Source: a virus
Reading direction: 5' to 3' (one strand)
DNA: 29,819 nt
IMG/VR virus record: IMGVR_UViG_3300033143_001973
Location: 1 to 29,819 of that record
The notes beneath the pieces were generated by a model that saw nothing but the letters and a program-made list of their open reading frames with translations, was not told the origin of the DNA and made no database searches. How positions within the stretch are numbered: the first letter of the stretch is position 1; every line of letters starts with the position of its first letter. A program made the translations under genes and the position numbers. Of the stretch, positions 1-8,700 are shown in pieces.

Positions 1-3000
1 ATTTACGATCTTAACACCACCGTCAATCTGAAACTCAATATGTCTAGGATTCTCTCCAGGCAACCCCTTCATAACAACATCATCAAAATTCTTTAAGGAA
101 GTGTCTATCTTGAATAATATCTGTGCTTTGGTAAGAGGTTTCTTTCCTTCTTCAGCAATGGCATTTTTGGCAAGAGCACTCTCAACTTCTGTGGTAGGAG
201 AAATACCGCCGGCCTTGGACTTACTTATCTCAGCAAGTCTTTCAGTAGCAAGATCAACAGCCTCAACCAGAGTTCTCCTTTGTTCACTTCCTTCAGAGAA
301 TAGAGACTGATCACTGGTCATTTCTTGCTTTAGTGCCTTTAAGACAGGAAGAAGCTTGGAATGATCCAGTTTCTCAATCCAAAGACCACCCTTTCCTAAA
401 ACTTCATCAGCACCCGGAGCTATTTCTTTCTTCTTGAATACTTCCTTTAATTTATCTTTCTGCGTCTTAACAGGCTCAAGATTCCCCTCAATAATCTGTA
501 TCTTTGGCATGTCAGGAAACTTAACAATCGCTCTGCCATAACCCTCATCAAAATTTCCGTCCATACGACGCGAAGGATCTTCATGGCCAACAACTTTACC
601 AATCTTGCCTGCATATTTCTTACCATCTCCGGTATATTTTACCGTAGTGCCAACCTTAATGTCCGGAGACTTACTAATAAGATCGTCACCCTTGAGATAT
701 ACCCATTCATCATCACCTTTAACAGCAGGCTTAACAGCATAAGTTCCATATTCTTCATCAAAACTAACGATCTCTCCAACCTCTTGCGCGATTCCTTTAA
801 CAGGATTCCGAGGAAAAATTACTTGAGATCCTACTTCCAATCTTCCTTTATATACTGTCTCACCAGCCGTATATCCTTCTGGCAACTGATGTGTTATCTC
901 TCCCTGTGGAGGCAGCAAAGGGTCACTATGAAACGCCTTAATCAACGCATCTGACAATTTCCTTTCAGCCACTAGCATTGACACCTCTGCCTGTTCATCC
1001 CCTTGTTCAATGGCTACTCTAACATCATCAATACTAGGGAAGTCAGTCTTAAATGATTTCATGACTGGCCTTAATTTCTCCATGTCAGCCTGCGTGAATA
1101 GCTTAGATTCCATCATCTTTCTTAGAGTTTGAAGAACCTCTCCACCGTAATCTTTATACAGCAACTCTCTAGCCAGCTGTTTAAGATGCCACTCCTTATC
1201 TGCGGTAGTGCCAAAGGTCCTTTTGTCAGACACCACATCTGCTGGATCTATACCGGCGACAACAACTTCAGCATCAACAGAACCGTCTTCATAGTTCTCA
1301 GTGTCCATGAGCCTCTTGCGATCCACAACACCTACCCTCTTAGCATTACGCATAGCATCAAGATCCCCGCGATACAAGGCCCATAGTTCAGCAAAATCTT
1401 CATCATATATCAGTGGAGAGGCAGCGCCTTTATTACCATAAACTTTTACATATCTTGGATCCTTGTTAGCAATCTTATTAGCATGTTCAGTGACAACTTC
1501 ACCGCTAAAGAATAGTGCCTTATCTTCAGGACTTAGAGTATCAACCTGAACGTGTCCGGCTTCATGTAACGCTGTATGGTTGTACCCTATGTGAGATTCA
1601 CCAAGATCAGCAAGGCCAATCCCCTTATATAGATTATCTCCACTCTTGATAGATGTTCCACCACCGGCCAAACCTTCATTGGTTATATTTTCAACATACA
1701 TTATCCCATTATTTATTAAGATCTGCTTAACATCATCAGTTATCAAATCCCACTGAGCCTGTGCTTCTGGAACAACCCACACACCATGAGTGTCTTTAAC
1801 ATACCCAAGGTTATCAAAAGTTACATTTATGTCCTCTGTATCCATCAGAGAACGAATCCTAGCACCCTTCTTTTCTCTTGCTATTTTTTTATCTGCTACG
1901 ATATCGACCTTTGTCTTCTCAGGATCCATGCCGGGAACAACATTTTGAATACCGGTTTGTTCTGTACCAACGACCTCACTGATCCCTTCAACAACAATAG
2001 GAACTTTACCAGCAACAGGCTTGACCACACCCGGCTGACCTATCTGCGTTGAAGGTGTGACTGTCTGGAATCCTTTATCTGCAGGAGAGACAGTAGGTAT
2101 CTCACCTGGCGGTAATCCTTTTCTGTTAGGTCTAAATTTAGCCAACCTCACTTTCAACCAATCAGACATAGACTGCTCAAGAGTGGTTCCTCTAGCAGCC
2201 CTCTTAATATCTTCCATCTGAAGAACATGTTTACCTTTATATCCGGCAGCATGCAGTTTATTACCGATAGTCCTGAGCGTACTAATCAAGGTTTTTTCTC
2301 TTGCCATATTTGCAGTAGCACCCATCAATGCAATATCAATAAGATACTCACTACCCATGGCCGCAATCTTAACAGGCGTAGGAGTCTTGTCAGGAAGAAG
2401 CTCAGACAAAATCTTTATATCCATGGGGTTGTATTTCTCACCCTTTATAGAAGAAACAGTAAGGTTCTTTGCTTGTCCTAGCACCTCAAAACCAAGCTGA
2501 ATTAGAGGGCTGTAACCCATACCTAGACCAAGCGCAGGCGCGCGAGCAATAACATTGTGTAAACTCTTCTTACCTTTGATCCCTTCTTCCGGAGTCAACC
2601 CTGTCGTGTGCGTAAACATCTGATCTGCCATTCTCCGAACGGAATGATCCCAAGAAGATTGCTCCCTCGCCATCTTATCCTTGCCAAATATCTGTTCTGG
2701 AACAGTATCAAAATCAAACAGCTCTCTCTCTAGTTCTTCTTGAGTCATGGGCTTAGGAGCTCTAATCTCAGGAATAGGCCTTGATCGCATCTTTCCTTTG
2801 AATGGATCCTTTGCCAACCATTCAGATGACTTAGGCTCTGATACTTTAAGCGGCTCAGAATCAGCAATGGCAAACCCTTCCGGTAATTCATGAGGACTAT
2901 CTATCTTGAACCCTTCAGGAAGTTCATGCTGTGGTTCTTCCTGTTCTTCAACTTGAAATCCTTGAGGAAGCTTATGCTTATCAACCTTATCAAGATCGGA

Positions 3001-3162
3001 ATTAACTGCGGTCTGTTTAGGTGTGGGAATTGGTGCAGGTTTAGGCTTGGGAGCGCGTTTCCTTTTCTTGCGCTCTTCCTGGTACATATCATCTATAGTT
3101 TTATCAGCAAGAAAACCTGTGGGCGTTCCGCTAGTTATATCAGGGCTGTTGTATAAGGCCAT
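1..3162 (-). CDS. Very large putative ejection/internal virion protein with zincin motif (3' end outside window)
   Basis: The frame is open from an ATG at 3160-3162 to the window edge, giving at least 1054 residues with no stop. GGAGGAAT precedes the start, which overlaps the previous gene by 23 nt. The N-terminus is Lys/Pro-rich. Motifs HKLPQGF (63), HELPEGF (79 and 91) and HQLPEGY (758) recur. At 533-537 the motif HEAGH lies in TALHEAGHVQ, followed by DEDFAELWALYRG (E588/E592), the order seen in lethal-factor-like zincins (HExxH plus a downstream Glu in an ExFAE helix). Residues about 765-895 look like two small SH3/KOW- or MIB-like beta barrels (VGSQVIFPRN, VGTTVKYTGDGKKYAGKIGK). Being the last, largest gene after the tail genes fits a protein ejected with the DNA. 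Protease activity and ejection are inferences; the open frame and motifs are directly visible. Confidence 0.8.
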   Translation of the reverse strand, partial: MALYNSPDITSGTPTGFLADKTIDDMYQEERKKRKRAPKPKPAPIPTPKQTAVNSDLDKVDKHKLPQGFQVEEQEEPQHELPEGFKIDSPHELPEGFAIADSEPLKVSEPKSSEWLAKDPFKGKMRSRPIPEIRAPKPMTQEELERELFDFDTVPEQIFGKDKMAREQSSWDHSVRRMADQMFTHTTGLTPEEGIKGKKSLHNVIARAPALGLGMGYSPLIQLGFEVLGQAKNLTVSSIKGEKYNPMDIKILSELLPDKTPTPVKIAAMGSEYLIDIALMGATANMAREKTLISTLRTIGNKLHAAGYKGKHVLQMEDIKRAARGTTLEQSMSDWLKVRLAKFRPNRKGLPPGEIPTVSPADKGFQTVTPSTQIGQPGVVKPVAGKVPIVVEGISEVVGTEQTGIQNVVPGMDPEKTKVDIVADKKIAREKKGARIRSLMDTEDINVTFDNLGYVKDTHGVWVVPEAQAQWDLITDDVKQILINNGIMYVENITNEGLAGGGTSIKSGDNLYKGIGLADLGESHIGYNHTALHEAGHVQVDTLSPEDKALFFSGEVVTEHANKIANKDPRYVKVYGNKGAASPLIYDEDFAELWALYRGDLDAMRNAKRVGVVDRKRLMDTENYEDGSVDAEVVVAGIDPADVVSDKRTFGTTADKEWHLKQLARELLYKDYGGEVLQTLRKMMESKLFTQADMEKLRPVMKSFKTDFPSIDDVRVAIEQGDEQAEVSMLVAERKLSDALIKAFHSDPLLPPQGEITHQLPEGYTAGETVYKGRLEVGSQVIFPRNPVKGIAQEVGEIVSFDEEYGTYAVKPAVKGDDEWVYLKGDDLISKSPDIKVGTTVKYTGDGKKYAGKIGKVVGHEDPSRRMDGNFDEGYGRAIVKFPDMPKIQIIEGNLEPVKTQKDKLKEVFKKKEIAPGADEVLGKGGLWIEKLDHSKLLPVLKALKQEMTSDQSLFSEGSEQRRTLVEAVDLATERLAEISKSKAGGISPTTEVESALAKNAIAEEGKKPLTKAQILFKIDTSLKNFDDVVMKGLPGENPRHIEFQIDGGVKIVN

Positions 3163-4408
3163 ATTCCTCCGGAGATACCCAACCTCTATTTACACTATAA
3201 ATCAATTTAGATCCATCAACACCAACCGCCTGCTGACCTTCCTTGTAAAGTGTCTGAGGTGCTTGCGGAGTAACCTTTTCTCCAGGTGTTGCAGGCTTTC
3301 CAACTTGCTGTTGCCGTTGCTGATCTTGTCTTGGATGATACTCTTGCTTTGTAGTTCCATCAGGGCTAGTAGATATAGATTTAAGTCCTCCGGTATCCTG
3401 CTTAAAGATTTCCCTACGTTTCTGAAGTTTCTTTTCTTCTTCTTCTTCAGGTGTTGTTACAGCTTCAGGTGGTGCGACCTTTCCCTTCCAAAATGAAGCT
3501 GCTACACTTAGAGGATTAGGAGATTTCTCTACAGGAGTTCCTGATTTCTCCATAGCATCCTGCCACCCCTTAACAACCATAGGATCCGCAGCAGTACCAA
3601 AAGGATTTCTTACAGGCTTAAGGCCTCCCTCCCAAATCCTTTTATATTCATCTTCCCAAGCATCAGCTTGAGCTGTAGCCTCGTCATGATCTGCCGTGTC
3701 ATCAAACTCAGCATTATAAATCTTGAGTCTTCCACTCTTCCTATCCGACTCTATCTGCCCTGGATTCGGTTTCTTCAACCCGGCCTTTACTTGCTCAATC
3801 TGAGCCTTAGCCTCCTTGATAAGAAGATCATACTGAGAAAGAACACCACCTTTGCCAGTAGCTTGGCTGAAATCAAACTTGTCCTTGTCCATACTATCAT
3901 ACCAATCAAGCCCGGTCTTTCCTTTATAAATAACTCCTTTCTGGAACATTGTCATAAGATAATTTGTGATCTGCTGGTTCTTTGAATCATCATCCTCTTC
4001 AAGAACCTTGGCATCAAGAAGCTTTTTATCGTGTATCCTCTGTTCATCAAGAACTTTCTTATCCTGTATTCTTTTATCAAGCTTATCCAACTCTGCCTGA
4101 ACTTGATCATACTTCCTCTGACTACCAAGTATGTCCTTATTATAACTCCTCTGATCATCAAGGATATCCTTCTTATAAGTTTTCTCATTACCTAAAAGTT
4201 GAGCATTATAATCTCTCTGATTTCCCAATAACCCAAATTGATAAGCTCTCTGATCTTCAAGATCACTCCTCTCATTCGCTCTCTCTGCGGCAGCTTGCTG
4301 TTTAGCAGCATAATACTGGGCATAACTTGCAAACCCTTTTAATGCACCACCAAGAATCGGCTCTTGAGGAGCGGGAACTGCCTGTCTTACTGATTTGATC
4401 TGTACCAT
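3140..4408 (-). CDS. Coiled-coil virion protein with 11-residue repeats (putative ejection protein)
   Basis: This 422-aa protein starts at an ATG preceded by AAGGAGGAGG. After an Ala-rich N-terminal part (GALKGFASYAQYYAAKQQAAA), residues 49-103 are five exact 11-residue units: DLEDQRAYQFG, LLGNQRDYNAQ, LLGNEKTYKKD, ILDDQRSYNKD and ILGSQRKYDQV. Less regular units such as IQDKKVLDEQR and IHDKKLLDAKV continue to about residue 138. Eleven-residue periodicity indicates a long, straight amphipathic helix or right-handed coiled coil. The C-terminal half is polar, Pro/Gln-rich and includes a Glu run. Sitting between a small Ala/Gly-rich virion protein and the giant zincin protein, it fits the middle member of a podovirus-style ejection set. 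No enzyme motif is visible and function is inferred from position. Confidence 0.8.
   Translation of the reverse strand: MVQIKSVRQAVPAPQEPILGGALKGFASYAQYYAAKQQAAAERANERSDLEDQRAYQFGLLGNQRDYNAQLLGNEKTYKKDILDDQRSYNKDILGSQRKYDQVQAELDKLDKRIQDKKVLDEQRIHDKKLLDAKVLEEDDDSKNQQITNYLMTMFQKGVIYKGKTGLDWYDSMDKDKFDFSQATGKGGVLSQYDLLIKEAKAQIEQVKAGLKKPNPGQIESDRKSGRLKIYNAEFDDTADHDEATAQADAWEDEYKRIWEGGLKPVRNPFGTAADPMVVKGWQDAMEKSGTPVEKSPNPLSVAASFWKGKVAPPEAVTTPEEEEEKKLQKRREIFKQDTGGLKSISTSPDGTTKQEYHPRQDQQRQQQVGKPATPGEKVTPQAPQTLYKEGQQAVGVDGSKLIYSVNRGWVSPEEYGLIQQP
4100..4264 (-). repeat. 33-bp (11-residue) tandem repeats in the coiled-coil gene
   Basis: Five consecutive 33-bp units code for the 11-residue repeats of the 422-aa protein, with a Q/E-[RK]-x-Y core every 11 residues. 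Nucleotide identity is moderate, so the repeat is seen best at protein level. Confidence 0.75.
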
Positions 4409-4418
4409 TTCCTCCTCC

Positions 4419-5114
4419 TTAAGAGTTTAGATTAAATGTATATTGAGGCTTAACTGGTTTAAGGGCTCCGGTAGAAGGATCCCAGTCTGGATTGTTTCTG
4501 TTGACAACATTATTAGTTATCCTAGACCAGTCAACATTACCTAAACCTGTGTCCATACCCGGTTGTGCAGGCGTATTCATTGGAATAACCTGACCGGTAT
4601 AAGGTATCTCATTACTCCTCGGCATCCTATTCATCATATCAAAAGACTGCTTACCGCTCTGTTGTAATCCAGAATACTCAAGGCTGTCAATATAGTTCAT
4701 GATCTGTGAGTTCCTAGAAGCGTAGTCACCCATAGCCTTGCTACCTTGTTGCATCATAGCTTTAGGCCCGACATCACCCATAGCACCCATAGACATAGTA
4801 TTATCCATAATAGAACCACCTCTTTGGCCAGGTCTCCCATACATAGCCTCCTTAGATTGTAACAACTGACGGTTCCTTATCTGATCTAAAAGGATCTGCA
4901 TGCCGGGGGGAAGTCTGCCAGCCTCATAGTTCAAAGCACCTTGCTGGCCCATCTGCGCCATGTACTTCATATTAGTTGCATCATACGGAGAGGGTGTCAT
5001 CATAGGAAGGTCATATCCCATCTCTCCATCTCTTGCACTACTGTTTTTTATTGCGCTACTTGCCGCTCCTGCTCCGACGGTGATAACTCCTGCTGCGATA
5101 GCTGCCCAAGACAT
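4419..5114 (-). CDS. Small internal virion protein with Ala/Gly-rich N-terminal helix (gp14-like position)
   Basis: The 231-aa product begins MSWAAIAAGVITVGAGAASS, a hydrophobic Ala/Gly-rich stretch like the start of podovirus gp14-type internal core proteins, which help form the channel for DNA ejection. The rest is Met/Gln/Ser/Asn-rich, including a methionine-rich patch around residues 100-125, and has no known domain. The start is set by GGAGG five nt upstream and lies 67 nt inside the preceding cupin gene, an unusually long overlap. The resemblance to gp14 is in composition and position only; I did not detect clear homology. Confidence 0.75.
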   Translation of the reverse strand: MSWAAIAAGVITVGAGAASSAIKNSSARDGEMGYDLPMMTPSPYDATNMKYMAQMGQQGALNYEAGRLPPGMQILLDQIRNRQLLQSKEAMYGRPGQRGGSIMDNTMSMGAMGDVGPKAMMQQGSKAMGDYASRNSQIMNYIDSLEYSGLQQSGKQSFDMMNRMPRSNEIPYTGQVIPMNTPAQPGMDTGLGNVDWSRITNNVVNRNNPDWDPSTGALKPVKPQYTFNLNS

Positions 5115-5593
5115 ATGTCCTCCTTTTCTAAGCCTAATTCCTCATAGCTTTTTGCTATAACTTGGTTTTCAATTTTATCTAAATCCGTTTCATTAGTAAC
5201 ATGAACGGTTGTCCAAACAACTTCCGTATAAGTTCTAAGTATTCTCTTTGTTCCGGCCATAGTAATACCTTGATACGGAGCTTTGATCCTTTGTATTCCT
5301 GACTCTGTGAGTACATCAACCTCACCCTTCATTACAAAATATGGATGCGTAACCTTATGGATCTTACTTGTCATAACAATATCAGCCGGGATCGTAATGG
5401 TCCTGACATAAGCGCCGTCAACAAACTTATGCTCTAGTGGAAAACAATCCTCATACATAGCACCTGTGACCTTGCCAAGTTCTTTCTCAAATGCTTCAAC
5501 CCCACCGCGAAACTTCTCAGGTGAGACTGACGTATCCGAGGTTTTTTTTGGCTGTAACAACGTACAACCTTTTTGTTCCGGCACCATCGTCAT
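5048..5593 (-). CDS. Cupin-like virion-module protein
   Basis: This frame encodes 181 aa. Residues about 50-130 read as one cupin-type beta barrel: a first strand region with HKF and RTITIPAD, then HPYFVMKGEVDVLTE (the usual HxxxVxxGxxxV pattern) and a closing GTKRILRTYTEVVWTTVHV. Such single-domain cupins occur in structural clusters of other phages, where their role is unclear. The ATG at 5593 has only a weak SD and lies inside the preceding 77-aa gene (77-nt overlap). The first 20 or so residues look like out-of-frame sequence, so the true N-terminus may be downstream or come from a fusion with that gene through an A8 run (see finding). The last 22 residues overlap the following gene. Confidence 0.7.
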   Translation of the reverse strand: MTMVPEQKGCTLLQPKKTSDTSVSPEKFRGGVEAFEKELGKVTGAMYEDCFPLEHKFVDGAYVRTITIPADIVMTSKIHKVTHPYFVMKGEVDVLTESGIQRIKAPYQGITMAGTKRILRTYTEVVWTTVHVTNETDLDKIENQVIAKSYEELGLEKEDICLGQLSQQELSPSEQERQVAQ

Positions 5594-5750
5594 AGATAAT
5601 TACCTGTCCTTCTGATACTGATTTAACTGTTGGTAATATAGCGGTATGCTTAACAGACATAGCTTGTGTTCGTATGTCGTCGAGAACATTGTTAAGCGCA
5701 CTAACTTGTGAGTTGTCCAAGCTTGTAACATCTGATGTTTTATCTATCAT
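5517..5750 (-). CDS. Small virion-module protein, 77 aa
   Basis: The gene starts in a TAATG overlap with the stop of the nozzle gene. The product begins MIDKTSDVTSLDNSQVSALN and has a helical first half. A short beta-rich second half (GQVIIYDDGAGTKRLYVVTA) ends in a natural-looking terminal strand, KNLGYVSLT. I do not recognise a family. Near its end the mRNA has eight A residues where this frame and the cupin frame meet, so it could be the N-terminal part of a longer 77-aa/cupin fusion if frameshifting occurs or the run is miscounted. Confidence 0.65.
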   Translation of the reverse strand: MIDKTSDVTSLDNSQVSALNNVLDDIRTQAMSVKHTAILPTVKSVSEGQVIIYDDGAGTKRLYVVTAKKNLGYVSLT

Positions 5751-8700
5751 TATATAATAGTCCTATGTGGTGAGAACAAACCTTTAATCTCTGATATCTT
5801 AAATGAGTAAAGATCATTCTTCTGTACTTCAAAGTTAACTTCTTTTCCGTATGCTGTAGATGGGAAATAGCTATCCCATTGGGTAGGGTATTCATCAAGA
5901 GGAATAACAAATGATCCGCTTGCGTTCTCTGTTTCCCATAATATGTTAAAAGAACCTTGTTCCCCAACATGCCTACTGATAATCTTCTTAAAGATTTTGT
6001 CCATTGATGGCATATTGAAGTTCCTAAGTCCTATGACATACCGGAAGTTAACGGAAGTTTCTGCTATCGTAATGCCTCCATGATATTCATACTTTACCAC
6101 ATATCCATCAGTAAAGTAAACACGCGGATTAGAAACTTGCGTGTCCGTTGCAGTAAACTCTATCTTATATTGGAACCAAACACTTGCGCTTGATAGTATG
6201 TCACTGCCATTAGGATTAGTTAGGCCGGCAGACCAAACTGCACCCTCACAGGTCGCTTGATCTATACCGGTCCTTGTGTGTAAAATTATGTCATCTGATC
6301 CCTCAGTATCTTCGTTCCAAAAGATATTCAAGAGAGTATCAGCATCAATCTGCTGCGATGGAGATACCCACGTTCCCTCTGTGTATGTATTGCTATCCGC
6401 GTCATTGTAAGGCTTCATCAATCCTAAAACTTTCTTCATAAGTCTAAAGGTAGTAGAAGGAGGATCACCTAAATCTGATTCTGCGCTCTCTAATGTGACA
6501 ATATGTGTATGAGGCGAGGCATACCCTGTTGCATGATACCCGTCATTCCCCCAAGTAGCGCTCTCTGTACTTGTTTCAAACACTCCGGCTGTATGCGTAT
6601 GGCTGAAGTTAGCAGCATCACCTGTCGCTGGAGAACTGTCACCTATCTTGAGGAATCTCCCATCATACGTAGTATCTTCAATCCAGCCGTTGCCAGGAGT
6701 GCCTGCAGAAGCAAATAGAGCATAGCAATACTTATCCACACCATCCCAAGAACTCGTTTCACCGACCTTCTTAATGAGCGATAGGGCAACATAATCAACC
6801 TCCCAAGTGTCATTTGTTTCTGTGCTCAAGGCACCTGTAACCGTATGGTTGTGGCCATATCTAGGACCATTCGTACCGCTATCAGATTGAGCAAGGTAAC
6901 CGGACGCTGTTCCTGTTGGTATACTGAACGTATGGCTGTGAGTAGAGGACACGGGTGTTCCTAAGTCAGTTAATCCTTGAGTAATATAGTACCCTATGTT
7001 CGATGATTCTCTCCACCCTTCTGGTGCTGTGGCTTGATCCCACAAGATTGATGCTCCATCAGGAAACTCATACTCAACGGTAGTGTTGTTTTTCTTAAAC
7101 ATCCTATATAAAATACTTCTAGGGATAGGATTAGAGCTGTTAGAATTTGAACCAACCTCGTGCGTATGAGCAGACACAGCTGCTGAATTAGAATCACCAT
7201 AGTTTGTACTCGTACCAAACCACATCTCAATTGAACCAGAAAGATAATGGTTATGATCTGTTCCTGCATCAACAGTTCCGGCTGTCGTGCTGATCTTAAT
7301 AAGCTGATCTTCCAATCCTGTTAGCTCTGTCCAGCCACTTCCCGGCTCACCGGACTCGTTATCCCAAAAAATTATAATATCATCAGGAATAGGATCAGAA
7401 GAAACCGGAGCACCAATCTCGATATAAGGGGAGTTCTCTGTTCCACCAATAAACACATCGTGCGTATCATCAGCAGGCGTGACAGAATCAAAGTAGTTCT
7501 CACAATCTGTCTTTGTTCTTAACCTATAAAAGCTATTGGTGTCCTTCTCTTTTAGTACGAACCCATTGACCGAATCACCCATAAACAAGTCACCAACTTC
7601 ATCGTCACCCGATCGGGATGCAAAGCAGTTAGGCCCGGTTATGTCTGTACCGGTCCACATATCATAAGCCAAGGCCTCTCTTTTAAGATTATAAACAATC
7701 ATTCTATTGTGTGTCTCAGACGCTGAAGTTTTATCGGTGTATGCTGCTAAGAAGTTCTCTTTGTGGAAATACCCAACAACATCGCTGTAATTAGCCGGAA
7801 GAATATCCCCGGTATCAAATTCATCAAAGATAGGTTGTGCGCTTGCACCGTCAAACATATACCAGTGATCCCAACCTAAGAAGATAACACCGTTAGGTGA
7901 CTGGGTGATTGACCATTGAGCCGGACTTCCGATCCAAGCAATAGGATCATCAGCGTACCACGTTGCTGGATCCGCACCAGATACAGCGGAAGTAACATGA
8001 ATCTTACGGATAGAGTTCTTCTTAATGCAGATCATACGATCAAGCTGAATAGGAATACCCATGATTTCATCACCATCATCAGGGCTGATCTCCATATAAT
8101 CTAAGTTCGTGTGCTGCTGTATGTAATGAGGAAGATAGGTGAAGCTGTAATAAATCTTGCTCGTATTTGAAGGATCTCCAGTTATAAACACTCGTTCTCT
8201 ATGTAATTTTAGGATAGAACCTTTCGGCATATCATCAGTAATTGCTGGATAGGCAGTCGTAAGTGATCCATCCGCGATATTATCTGAATATGTTGTCGTG
8301 GTATTATCTGCGAGGGTTGCGAGGAGTTTCAATGCAGAACCATTACCTTCCGTTCGATAGATCTTCCGGTTGGTTGTACCTACGGGGCCTAAGGGGATTT
8401 CTGACAATTCTATCCTGAGATTTGTTGCGTCTGTTGAGACAGTATTTGATATTGCTCCCATATTTGCAGCGTCATCATCATAGGTAATAGCATAATAGTA
8501 ATCAGCATTGGCATCTAAGCTTCCACCAGCAGCGCCTAGGATTGCCTTACAGCCACCCAACTCCCAAGTAACGTTGTCTGACTCACCATCCCACGACCAT
8601 ATGTTATCAAAACCATTAGAGACAATTAGCTGATCTTGATAGGTAAGGAAAGAACACCGCTTGCTTTCTGTTAAATCTGTACGGATAACCGTAGCAACAC

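Noticed and set aside
583-954. 123-aa plus-strand frame at the left edge
   Set aside because: Antisense to the long open minus-strand gene that carries recognisable motifs; the plus translation has no coherent domains.
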